Positions 19,997 to 30,158 of a DNA stretch of 64,000 nt are shown one piece after another. The position numbers and the translations under genes were made by a program. Location: the NCBI GenBank assembly GCA_019828595.1, contig JAHQRK010000023.1, forward strand, positions 620,001-684,000, read 5' to 3'. Numbering within the stretch: position 1 is the stretch's first letter; each line of letters begins with the position of its first letter. Source of the stretch: Aphanomyces cochlioides (taxonomy: Eukaryota > Oomycota > Saprolegniomycetes > Saprolegniales > Verrucalvaceae). The notes under the pieces are model-generated. The model was not told the origin of the DNA, did no database searches, and was given only the letters and a program-made list of their open reading frames with translations.

Positions 19997-21659
19997 CATG
20001 CTTAGAATAAATTAAGTACATTTTCATACAATTAAATATTGTCATTTCGGACAAAAACTCGAATTTTATCCCGATTTCTTCATTTTTGGAATCGATAAAT
20101 ATCCGGTTATTTGTCAAATTAACCGGAATTCAGATCTTATCCGGGCATAATTCCGGATAATAGGTGTAGTTCATGCTGAGTAATAGCTACTAAAGTGTAT
20201 TTAGTAATGCTAAAATACACGACAAACACACGTCAAAATACACACAAATCGATTGTAAAATTGATTGAATCAACCGGCGATTCGAAATTTGAATCGAAAA
20301 GACCATACAAGTTTTTTTTGTACTTTTAAAAAAAGAAAAAGGACAAAAAATTGGAAGATCTTTTTTGTATTTTGCCAGAAAAGGGAACTGACACAGATCT
20401 TGCAATCGCCGTGCATCATATCACGCGGATGACTCGGAAGGGGCCCCTAACGTGTTAACTCAAATTAAATCTCATCGGGAAAGGCTGCCGGTCTTGCGAT
20501 GAGTTCGACGATGTGTCAGGATATGGGCGATTCGCGGTCAAAACTTTTTTTGCCCAGACTTTGAGTGGATATTTCATGTACTCGAAGCTAAACAAGAAGA
20601 AATGTGCTGCTAAGGAAGGAGGGACGCATTCCTTCCACGTCCCTCTTGACGTTCCAGCTTGAACTCTGTGCTAGATCCCATCCCGTGTAGTGAATTCCAC
20701 GACGCGCGATCCACCAACCCGCTTTCCATCAACGTGGCGGGAGTGTTCAAGTTGAAATTGGCACACCACATGGCAGTTCCAAAATAATATGCTAATCTGA
20801 TTGGCTAAAATTTCAACTTGTACTACTCACTGATTGGTCGACATTTTACTGCAAAAGATCTGATTGGCTATAATTCACTACAGTAATCAACTTAATTGTG
20901 CCAATTCCAAATTCAAGTACACCAGGCGTTGGATAAAAACGACTTCGAAGTTCCATGTCGACCTTGCAACCTGCATCGTCGCCGCGGCCGTCGCTGCGTA
21001 AGAACAAGCTCTACGTTGAAAGAGAGATCTCGATCATCAATACAAGAGCGGAATCTACTTGCATGACGGTCGAAATGGAAGGTGAAAATCTGGGCGTTCC
21101 AACACTTGACAAAACCAAACGTCCTTCCAATCGTGTGCATTGTCATCCATGCATCACGGTTGGATTTCCATTCGATTGGCCGCGATCGGTCGCGTGAGAG
21201 ATAGCATGATACGAACTTCGAAAGGGAGGTCCTCCTGTTGCTCCTGTCTGTGTGTGGCGAGAGTGCTGGCTACACACGACGAGTCTGTCGCGCCGTGGTT
21301 GTTGAAGTTTCGAAGTCCGCATTGAATCTCGTTGAGATTCGACACGTGGCATAAAAACGACCGTGGCGCGTCCAGCCCGACGGGGGGGGAGGCGTCCGTC
21401 CTGCTTATTCGCTTCGCGGCTCCTTCCTCGAGAAGAGCGGAAGCGCGCATTCCTTCTTTCGAGGCGGCAGCCGGCGTGCATGTGACGAGGATCCGCTCGC
21501 TTTTCTCGGTTGAATTTCCTAACTTCAAGCGTTTCTATTTTTACAAACCAATCGTTCCATGTGAGGAGCTCCACTTGGGAATTGTATACCAGAGTTGGGC
21601 GGCAACTCCACACCCGCATATCGTCGTACTTCGAAGAGCGCCGCCGCCGTCGCCGTTGA
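19997..21659. other. Intergenic, AT-rich with CCAAT and TCCGGA motifs
   Basis: 20090-20162 holds several ATCCGG/CCGGAT half sites. 20790-20880 holds three CTGATTGG boxes. A plus frame at 20955-21197 (80 residues, MSTLQPASSPRPSLRKNKLY) is possible but unsupported. 21200-21659 is probably the kinase 5' region. Confidence 0.4.
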
Positions 21660-23922
21660 ATGGCGTCCAACTTGCCCTTGCGAAGATCCGAACCTTTTCT
21701 CCTGCCCGTCACATCGTCTCCTCACCACGATCAATCGAAAGAACGAACGTGGTCCGACTCACGATGCCTCCCATCCACGACGACGCAAACCTCAACGACG
21801 TCCGACCTCAAGACACTTTCGGACAAACGTGTGCTCTATCGAAAGTGGCGCACGGGGTCGCATCGAGGCGCGTCTCTCTCAATCATTGAAACAACTCCGA
21901 CGATCTCGACTGAGCCTGCCATCATTACAGAAGCGTCAACACTCTCCCTCTCCGTCGATCCTCAGTCGTCCTCTCATCCACCCACCGAACCGTCAGTGTC
22001 GTCCCCACTTTCCGTCGATATGCTCCCAGATGATCTCGTCCACTCTGCTGCGGCTGCTTCTTCCTCCTCCTCAAGCTTGAACAAAGACGAACTTGAGCGA
22101 CGAGCGCGCCTCTTGTCGGATCTCTTTTTGGACGAAGATGCATCATCGACATTTGAAGCACTAAGCGGTTCGTTCGGGAAAGGGTCGACGTCGTCCATGA
22201 AATCTATCGCTGATTCGATCAAGAAGTCGAAATCGTATCAATTCTTGTCGGATCTCGAAAAGACACAGGCGATTCATCCATCGAAGGTATCTCCTCTCTA
22301 TTCTTTCGCTTATTGACTCGACATGATAGTCATCGGCATCTGGCGTCCAACGAGGGCTGAAAGACTCGGTCATGCACGACATGTGTCATGCCGTAGTCAA
22401 GCAAATGGTCGGTGACGTGAGCGGTTCTCATCCAAATCACTTGTACGAACCTGTGTTCGCCTCAGTTCAGAACCATTTCAAGCAACTGCCGGCGCGATAT
22501 GCGCTCTCTGTTGATCCAGACGACGTGCCCATGCACATGCGACTTCTCGCCAACCAAAAGCGAGCCCCGGACGATATTTATCTCCATGCCCACTTGCTCA
22601 AAGACGAAGATGGCACGTTGAACACCAACTTGTGCGAAGTTGTCTTGGTCGCGCAGGACCGTGATAGTTTGCTTGATGCGATCACTCGAGGTCTATCCAG
22701 TTTGAAAGGCAGCATCATGGACGCCGATGTCATGACGACACGTGAGGGCGTCACACTTGATCGCTTTGTCGTCAAGGGCTCGTTTGTGGCTCCAGATCGT
22801 CTTGCTGAACTCAAGCGGCGTATTGTCGACAACCTAGAACGAAGTGCCCTCGCGGCAGAAAACAGCGACAAGCAACGAGCAGCGATGGCGGCAGCTGCAC
22901 CGTCCACTGCACAACCTGCCGCTCCTCCTGCTCCTGCAGCCTCCAACCCGGCACAGCAATCCGATGCGATCAAACCCGAGTGGCGAGTGGCATTCTCCGA
23001 ACTCCATTTGGGCGAAGCGGTTGGCAATGGACGATCAGGGCAGACATACTCCGGCATCTGGCGCGGCACCCGCGTCGCCGTCAAAGTGATCAACGTCTCG
23101 CATCACAATCAGACCGTGAGCCAAGAAATTCTGGGCGAATTCCACCGCGAAGTGGCGGTCGTCAGTCGCCTCCGCCATCCCAATATCGTGTTATTTCTTG
23201 GCGCATCGATTGACCCGCCAAAGTATTGTCTGGGTACGTTCCATCTCATGGCCGATCTTCCAGCTCATGATGTTGTCTCTTTCTAGTATTTGAGTACATG
23301 GAGAATGGGGCGTTGACAGATTTGATCCGGCAACGACGAGCTCCAATCGATTTCTTTCGCATAGCGCGCGAAATAGCCATGGTACTTGTCCTTGCGACTC
23401 TCCGAATTGCTGACTTGTCATCTTCAGGGAATGAACTACCTCCACCTCTGCAGCATCATGCATCGCGATTTGAAATCCGCTAACGTCTTGCTCGATGCAT
23501 TTGGCACCGTCAAGATCTCGGACTTTGGTCTGAGTTGCGTCTTGGAAGCTGGCAATGCGGCTGACTTGACGGCTGAAACGGGCACGTATCGATGGATGGC
23601 CCCTGAAGTCATTGGCCATGAGCCATACTCGGGCAAAGCAGACGTGTACAGCTATGGCGTGATCCTCTGGGAATTGATTGCCAAAGATCAGCCATTCAAA
23701 GGCATGACTCCAATCCAAGCGGCATTTGCCGTCGCTCGACAACACTTGCGCCCAGCTTTCCCAGAGCACACGCCAGAGTGTCTTCGCACTTTTGTCAACC
23801 TATGTTGGGCCCAAAAACCGCACGATCGACCGACGTTTGCCGTTGTCTTGGACATGCTACCCAAGGTCCAAGCTCAGATGCGCAAATTGGATCTCCATAA
23901 GCTCAATTTTGTCTCCCGGTAG
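21660..23922 (+). CDS. ACT-domain tyrosine-kinase-like (Raf/STY-type) protein kinase
   Basis: Four exons (21660-22286, 22330-23233, 23287-23381, 23428-23922) with introns of 43-53 nt give about 706 residues. The N-terminal third is Ser-rich, then comes an ACT-like block (EVVLVAQDRDSLLDAITRGL, with GVTLDRFVVKG). After an Ala/Pro linker the kinase begins: glycine loop GNGRSGQTYSG, VAVKVI lysine, RHPNIVLFLGA, hinge VFEYMENGALTDLI, catalytic HRDLKSANVLL, DFGLSCV, TYRWMAPEV, DVYSYGVILWELI and RPTF. These are all the residues of an active TKL kinase. ACT-plus-TKL order matches plant STY8/17/46-type and oomycete kinases; ACT domains usually sense small ligands such as amino acids. The glycine loop has Arg-Ser where many have Ser-Phe/Tyr. 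Confidence 0.88.
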
Positions 23923-23961
23923 TGTATTTAACATTCACAAAAAGAATCGCACGTACTAAAG

Positions 23962-25783
23962 TTATGCGCGTAACTTCAATCCCGTCAAGAGTGGATGACC
24001 TTGGCATACGAGATGGTCCAGTGGTTGGCCTTGCAAAAAGCGACTTGATATTTGTGTGCAGCCGTAGAGCCCCAAGTGACGCAGCTTGAGGCATTTTGTT
24101 GTTAAGAAACCCACGTCGTTATCTCGAATGTGTCGGCAAAATGAAATGTCCAAATGCTCGAGGGACGATGAACAATGAGTGGCTAGAAGGACCATCGACT
24201 TGCCAGTGAGCAACTACAATGATGGTGAAACAAATATTCAGCAAGCAGACGATGAGGGCACCGGTAAACTGGACATTTCCAAGTGTTCTAAGTGACTGCT
24301 CGCACTGACAGCCAAATCTTCAATTCCAGCATCTGTAATTGCTGTGCATCGACGCATTTTCACTCGCTGCAATGTTAGCTTGTTGGTTCGCACCTTGGCA
24401 TTTTGTTACAGTTGAGCGCACCAACAACGTACCGCAGCAAGTGTTGAATCTGTGAGCAATTGTACATCTGTCACATCTAAAGCCGTCAATCGAGGACATG
24501 CCTCCAAGACGTATTGCATTCCAATGTCAGTAACTTGGGCACAACATGCCAAACTCAACTCCTCGATGAGGCAGTCGCGTGAGCCCTCAAAGAGAACTTG
24601 CAACAATTTGTCAGTGATCTTGTCGAGCTGGACCAAGGACAGTTTTCGTAGCGTTGTTGTCACTAAGGTCTTCAAAGGTAGAAAGTCGTCATCCAGAAAT
24701 TGTGGGCATTCAGCAAGCGTTAGAGTATGTAAGTTCGTCCATGAACTGATTTGGACAATTGAACGGGACGAGAGTCGTTGATTACTTGTCAGCTCAAATA
24801 CTTCGAGCGTTGGGGCACATTTTTCTTTGAGATATTCAACACCTTGATCCGACAAGCGATAGCATCCATCGAGGCGGACTTCTTCGACCGTTGACAAAGC
24901 CGTCCTAGGCAGTTTTAATTCGGCAAGGTCAAAGGCGGACGTACTCTATGTTCTCTAACACACGATCTGAAACACATCGACCACAGAGGCCCAACTTTAA
25001 TGACGAAAACTGCGCCGTGATTCCCTCTTCTTTTTCTTTCTCTTGAGCTATGAGCAAAGCTTGAACAAAGGAACTCTCGTCAATCATAGAACAATCGGGG
25101 ATGTCGATTTCCATCACACCAGGATATATAAAGAATGGCAAAACTAGTCCATGAATGAGAAAACTTGCGAGATCATTCAAATTCGCACCTGAGCTGTCCA
25201 AACGTCGATTCTGTGCCACGAGTGATGCAATATGTGCACGAGCTTGAACCAAAGATCTGTCTCCTAGAAATTCTTGGCATTGGTCTTGAATATCGTGTAT
25301 GTGATTTGCAATCACAATACAAGCCAAGTCACGTAGTGAAGGTACTTCTTGTGTCTTCACTAAGGATCGCAAGGGATACTGTGGCTCCCATGGCACAACT
25401 GCCTCTTCTTTTTCATGAATCGCCGCTTTCTTCTCCAAATCTTCCTGACGCTTGGCTTGTGCAGCGGAACGACTATCTCTCAAATTTGCAGCCGTGTGGA
25501 ACATTCCGGGCCATTGTTCTTTTTCCTTAGGAGGTGGGGCTGGCGTAATCGTCACGCCAGACGTATCACCCCGAGCAAAATACGACGCGCGATCTGCTGT
25601 TACGGCACCGCGCCCACGGCCAGTTTGCTCACCTTCTCGAGTGCGTTGATTAGGAGGTGCTTCATCTTTTGTCTCTTCTTCTTCCTCTTCATCTCTCACG
25701 CGGCGACTGCGCTTCATCGCGAATGCCTTTTCGAGTCTTCTGTGAAGATCACAGGATTGCGCCAAATCAAAAATGGCCAACAT
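23962..25783 (-). CDS. RAD7-like leucine-rich-repeat protein
   Basis: Four exons on the minus strand; first intron 24905-24944 (40 nt), further introns near 24373-24420 and 24220-24267. The N-terminus is acidic/Arg-Gly with GRGRGAVTADRASYF. A RAD7-like block follows (SLRDLACIVIANHIHDI, then LVAQNRRLD), and then amino-acid-type LRRs: VEEVRLDGCYRLSDQGVEYL, LTLAECPQFLDDDF, LSLACCAQVTDIGMQYV, MRRCTAITDAGIEDL, LDISFCRHIRDNDVGFL. Yeast Rad7 acts in nucleotide excision repair of silent DNA and in an E3 ligase complex; whether this protein does the same is inference. Start could be 25783 or the Met at residue 23 (MKRSRRVRDEEE). Its stop is 40 bp from the convergent kinase stop. Confidence 0.7.
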
Positions 25784-25794
25784 CGCGCTCTTTT

Positions 25795-25834
25795 ATCTTA
25801 TTGGCTAATTATATCCGGATATATTCCGGATGCT
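25795..25834. promoter_or_regulatory. CCAAT box plus TATCCGGATA palindromes upstream of RAD7-like
   Basis: TTATTGGCTAATTATATCCG followed by GATATATTCCGGATGC sits 12-50 bp upstream of the start. It contains an inverted CCAAT box and two TCCGGA palindromes. The position fits a core promoter element. Confidence 0.45.
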
Positions 25835-26463
25835 GGTCATGAATAATTCCACAACACAAAAAAATGCGGCATGATCACCGCAGCGTTAATGATTCATAGA
25901 AGGCAGAGGACAACCTGGCACGATGGATTGACCTGCATTTGGAGATCATACATGTCATCGATGTTTTCAATTGTGTGGCCATTTCATTAAGTAAATAAAT
26001 GCGAGGAACGAAGTGGCTGACAGATGATGTGTCCTTGTTGACGTTGGTTCATTCGGTCGATGCGCAGACACAGTCTTAAGTGGTCTCCTAAGTGCTAGTG
26101 GCTTACGGGTGCAGTCAAGCTCGTCTCCGTCTTTCTGTCATTGGGAAGAAAATGCATCCGAAAATGGCGCAGCAGAATGACGAAGATGTTTCAATGAACA
26201 GCCCGCTCGCATTGCTGCGCACCCTCAACTTGCAGACAATTGTTACCAACCAGGATCTTTTCTATACTTTCCACCTACCAGTCTCGCGGTAGGGTTCTTG
26301 AGCAAACAGAAAAGGACAGCCCAACAGAGGCCAGAGACTACATTAACTTAGCTAAAGGCTGACGTGTACGAGTTGCGAGGCATGCGACCAAGGCGAGTCC
26401 TCCGCGTATTGGACTACTTCAATTTGAGCGTTAAGTTAATGAACAAATACTTCGAGCGCGCCT
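25835..26463. other. No supported gene
   Basis: A plus frame at 26092-26292 (66 residues) is the only frame of note and has no motif. Boundary between the conserved block and the accessory array. Confidence 0.35.
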
Positions 26464-26910
26464 TCATCGAAGGGTGATGCTCACGCATGGGACAATGGCG
26501 TTCAAGTTATGTGCATGGCAGACATCGCAGACGTCTGCTGCGTTGTCTTCTGGAATTGTGTCCAAGACCGTTCCAACTTTACGCATCGCTCTGTGGTAGA
26601 TATTGTGGTTGGGATAGAATGGCACGGACTTGCCACCGACGATTGCTTTGTGCTGGCGTAGGCATCCCCAGTTGACAACCTTGTACGTGACGAGTGGTTC
26701 ATCTGACTCGGTGGGTACGAATGCCTCCACTTGCTTGCGCTTTTCACAGCACGCCAGGATAGCTGGTTTCGATGACGGGTGTAGCTTGGCTCGGCTCGAT
26801 TGAAACACTCGAAGCCACATTGGTTGTTGCTTTGCCTTGCTATCCTTGGAAGCTGTGGGGGTGCTGTACGTGCTGATCCGTCGCAGGATGTTGTTCGTCT
26901 CTGTGAACAT
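26464..26910 (-). CDS. Family B cysteine-motif protein, member B4
   Basis: 148 residues from MFTETNNILRRISTYSTP; an in-frame Met 22 codons earlier exists, but this start aligns with other members. It shows MWLRVFQSSRAKLHPSS, ILACCEKRK, LVTYKVVNWGCLRQHKAIVG, GKSVPFYPNHN, YHRAMRKVGTVLDTIPED, VCDVCHAHNL and VPCVSITLR. All signature cysteines are present, with CDVC as the CxxC pair. It is the leftmost minus-strand B copy and has no family A gene immediately beside it. No signal peptide seen. Confidence 0.62.
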   Translation of the reverse strand: MFTETNNILRRISTYSTPTASKDSKAKQQPMWLRVFQSSRAKLHPSSKPAILACCEKRKQVEAFVPTESDEPLVTYKVVNWGCLRQHKAIVGGKSVPFYPNHNIYHRAMRKVGTVLDTIPEDNAADVCDVCHAHNLNAIVPCVSITLR

Positions 26911-28228
26911 AGATAAGAATGGAGAAATGACAGTGCAAATGTCAAGGTGCGGAGAGGACGCGAGACATTGCGACATTGGCTGCGACGGCCATGAGCCACG
27001 CGGTCAAAATATTCTTGAGCGACTTTGTCGCGATAATGTGCTGAAACGAGAATCAAAATTTCAAAATAGACCTTAAACTAATGAACGATATATCGAACAA
27101 GCGATCGGTTTGTGGCATTATACACACGACATTTTGCACATCCGCCATCCACCAAAGACGATTGTTTCCATCGATACAGTCGCCCATCCGTCTCGGGGCA
27201 TCTTTACCAAAGTCAAACGCTTCTCCAGCTCCTCTCACCTTGCGCTCTCGATGGTGGAACCTGCCATGACTGACCCTTGAGTAGATTTCGACCCTGTCGT
27301 GAAGATCGATCTGGTGACAGATTCTCAAAAGTTGCATATCTGCATTTCGGCTGAAAGGCAATCTGAGCCTGAGACCAAAGACCGTTCGTGCGACGTATCT
27401 CCGACAGAAACATACAGCGATCACGACTGAGATATTTAGAAAAAACACGACAAAGCGCAGTGCAAAGACTCTGGCGTATGTTTACAGATTAGATCCATCA
27501 CCTTCTCTTTCACCCGTGCAGGCCGCTGATCGCAAGAGGCGAGCTAATTGCCTTCAAGCTGATATCACCTTGAAGCTCCAGAGCTTCATACACTTCAACG
27601 AACATGGAATGTTAGGACGTGCGATGGTAAAAATCTCGTTCCCTTGAGTGCAAGTCGGAGTATAAAATAAAATAATTAGCCAATAGGATTGCACATATTT
27701 ATTATTATAAGCCAATCAGATTGAGCAAAATTTATTGTTGCGTTATCTATATATGTGGAATGACGATATTCACCAAGATTTTCGAAGGTAAGAGTGGAGG
27801 AGGCCAGGGCTTGCAAAGCAAGTGGGTTCAATGATTCTAATGGGTTGAGTGGCTCTCTGTGTATACGTCGCTTCTGTTGCACTTGGAGTTTAAGGTTCCA
27901 AAATTTTGGTGACTACAGTATATATCAGCTTATTGTCCAATAAGACTGTAAGTTCAGTCAATAGGGCAAAAAAAGTTGGATGGCAACTTTTATATGGATT
28001 AAATTAAACTGGCAGAGAAGTTATCAATGAGCGCCACTCCATGGCTAATGGAGACTTGGAGATTGAAATGAGATGACCACGCCGTGGATTCCCGCGGCTA
28101 CAAGGTATCAAGTGGCATCCTGCTATTGCTGCCGCACATCCAACGAAAATGAGGAACCGAAAGGGTGGAGGGGGAACGATTTAATTAGGGGTTTTCGTAT
28201 GGTACATAATGAGACAGAGAAATGGGGC
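26911..28228. other. Spacer with one weak ORF; CCAAT-rich at 27.66-27.95 kb
   Basis: The minus frame at 27053-27448 (131 residues, hydrophobic N-terminus MFFLNISVVIAVCFC then polar) might encode a small signal-anchored protein, but nothing supports it. 27664-27960 has four CCAAT-type boxes in AT-rich DNA. Confidence 0.3.
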
Positions 28229-28675
28229 TTAAAAGACGGAGATGCTCACGCAGGGCGGGATGAGCGAAAGTTTGTGGTGGAGGCATTTTTCACATAGAAG
28301 GAAGTCATCTTCATCGATGGGGTCCAAGACCGCGACGTCTTCGCGGTACAAGCGGTGGTATGCATTATCGATTGGGTAGAACGGAACGTGGTGGCTTCCC
28401 ACGATCATTGTGTGTTTGCGCAGCGCGGCTCGGTTGTTGATTTTGTACTCGATCGACGGGGCGGTCGGGTCCTTCACGCGGTGCACCTGGAGGCGCTTTT
28501 GGCAGCACACTGGCAAGACGATTGGCGTCGGGTGGCACTTGGCCGAATGCGACGATGAGCGGTACAGCCACCCTCGTGACTTCGTGGCTCTTTTCTCCTT
28601 CAATGGGTCGCTCATGTCGTCGTCATGGTAGAGAATCTTGTGCTTGAGGTGGTCCAAGACATTGATCAGCAGCAT
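28229..28675 (-). CDS. Family B cysteine-motif protein, member B5
   Basis: 148 residues from MLLINVLDHLKHKILYHDDD; a Met 11 codons earlier is in frame. Motifs: RGWLYRSSSHSAKCHPTP, LPVCCQKRL, IEYKINNRAALRKHTMIVGS, HHVPFYPIDNAYHRLYRED, AVLDPIDEDDFLLCEKC and IPPCVSISVF. It is one of the most canonical members. It lies about 0.9 kb downstream of family A member A1 on the same strand. Its upstream region lacks the GTAC clusters that mark most family A genes, so the two families are probably controlled differently. Confidence 0.66.
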   Translation of the reverse strand: MLLINVLDHLKHKILYHDDDMSDPLKEKRATKSRGWLYRSSSHSAKCHPTPIVLPVCCQKRLQVHRVKDPTAPSIEYKINNRAALRKHTMIVGSHHVPFYPIDNAYHRLYREDVAVLDPIDEDDFLLCEKCLHHKLSLIPPCVSISVF

Positions 28676-29561
28676 CCTCGTAAACGTGTGCAAATTGAAG
28701 AATGGCAAACACTCGTTTCATGGACCTCACAACACAAAGAAGATCAAAGTCGCCATGAGATATGCAATGGCTGACGCACGCATCTTTGTGGTCAAAAGTG
28801 TGAGCAACACCAAGTGTCTCACCCGTTCAAAACAGTTCTTATTGCAATTTGTTTACAAATTCCAAGTGGTGTGATATTTTATTTCGCTCAAAAGGCCAGC
28901 GTGGTGAGCAGAGGTTGAACCCTTGGAAGCGAACTTGGGACCACTTTCTTTGTCAAGCTGGGCGCTGCTCGCCCAAGAATGTCATGGGACTTTTCCACCG
29001 ACTCAACTTTGCAGTGCGTCGCCACGTTCATACTTCTCATGGGTTCTGTTCGTTCCACGAGGATGGACACGGCTTCGATCCGACTACGGAGACGATCGAG
29101 TTCGAATTCGAGTCGTGCAGAGAAAAAAAATGTTGTTCTCCAAGTGTAACCAACTGGGGATGCATGTTGTGTTGCTGGCAGCTTCCCCCTTTTTCTGCGC
29201 AATGATTGTTTGGCATGTGCAATCGATTGCCCACGATCCACGCTACAAAGGTTACTCGATGTGCACATTCCAGCACACTGTTGTAAGATTTGCCATGCAT
29301 ATTTGTATGCTACGTGTCCAACAAAGAGATGTTTACACAACACGACGACCTACATCGCAAAAAGATAACTTCTCTGCAAGTGTATCAACAATCCAAAAAG
29401 ATTCGCGATCGAATCACCGCATCGACGCCTCGGCCTCATCGGCAAAGTTTCTTGCGCTCGTCCTTGCTGAAGTTCCAATTTGCATCCATATCAATTGAAA
29501 TCCAATTACAACTTGAAGCGATTTATAAATAAGATACGACGTAGAGCGAGATTGTCGTCGT
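28676..29561. other. Spacer B5 - A1 with overlapping frames
   Basis: Minus 28888-29343 (151 residues; contains RLEFELDRLRSRIEAVSILV, a short heptad-like helix) and plus 28923-29498 (191 residues) overlap antisense. The minus one has the more protein-like composition but no family. Neither is called as a gene. Confidence 0.3.
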
Positions 29562-29912
29562 CTAGAGCTCCACCTTGTGCATGGAGACGATCGTGATCGT
29601 GTCGAATGCAGTTGAAGCGTCGTCAAAGAGGCATATCAAATCGCTCAAGTCAATGCCAAGGTCTTTGACTGAAAAGTCGCCGTCGGCTGGGATGCAAAAC
29701 GGCAATGGATCCACGACCTGTTCGTGCATTGTTCGTTCGCGCTCGAGCTTTCGTTCGTGGCGTCGCTTCGTGGCATAGATCTTTTGGAGCGAGTTGGCTT
29801 TGCGTCGGTGGTAGTCGCACAACCGGTGGAGCTCGCCGTCCCGCTTGTACGTCCGAGAGTTCATGCATTGTTTGTACGCGTACTTGCATTGCATCGTCGC
29901 GTCGGCCATCAT
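29562..29912 (-). CDS. Family A Cys/His-module protein, member A1
   Basis: 116 residues starting MMADATMQCKYAYKQC; the frame is open upstream but all members start within about 8 residues of the first Cys. The Cys/His module is C-x6-C-x12-H-x2-C-x2-H (MNSRTYKRDGELHRLCDYHR), followed by KANSLQKIYATKRRHERKLE, a strongly basic segment. The rest is acidic: DPLPF, then LGIDLSDLICLFDD. The tail (STAFDTITIVSMHKVEL) lacks the LSxEEYAFL end seen in A5 and A7. The layout suggests a small DNA- or RNA-binding regulator; that is inference, as I know no named domain for it. Confidence 0.75.
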   Translation of the reverse strand: MMADATMQCKYAYKQCMNSRTYKRDGELHRLCDYHRRKANSLQKIYATKRRHERKLERERTMHEQVVDPLPFCIPADGDFSVKDLGIDLSDLICLFDDASTAFDTITIVSMHKVEL

Positions 29913-30077
29913 GTGTTGTCGCTGTGGCGCGGCTAAAAAGATAATGAACGCCATGTTTGACGGACGAAAAGATCGTCCCACGACGATGGATGGCGCATGT
30001 GGAAGAGTTTTTCTCACTGCACCCTTCCGCATCTGAACCGACGCAACAAAAATGCTCTGGTTTTATGGTTCAATCTC

Positions 30078-30158
30078 GTACTCGTCCAATGGCAATGTCC
30101 GTTTTTACATGATTGAACTATACATGTCTGACGTACATTTGTTGTACATAATACGTAC
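30078..30158. promoter_or_regulatory. GTAC cluster upstream of A1
   Basis: Four GTAC tetramers at 30078, 30133, 30144 and 30155, the last three inside 26 bp (CGTACATT, TGTACATA, CGTACATT), 166-247 bp upstream of the A1 start. Confidence 0.55.
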
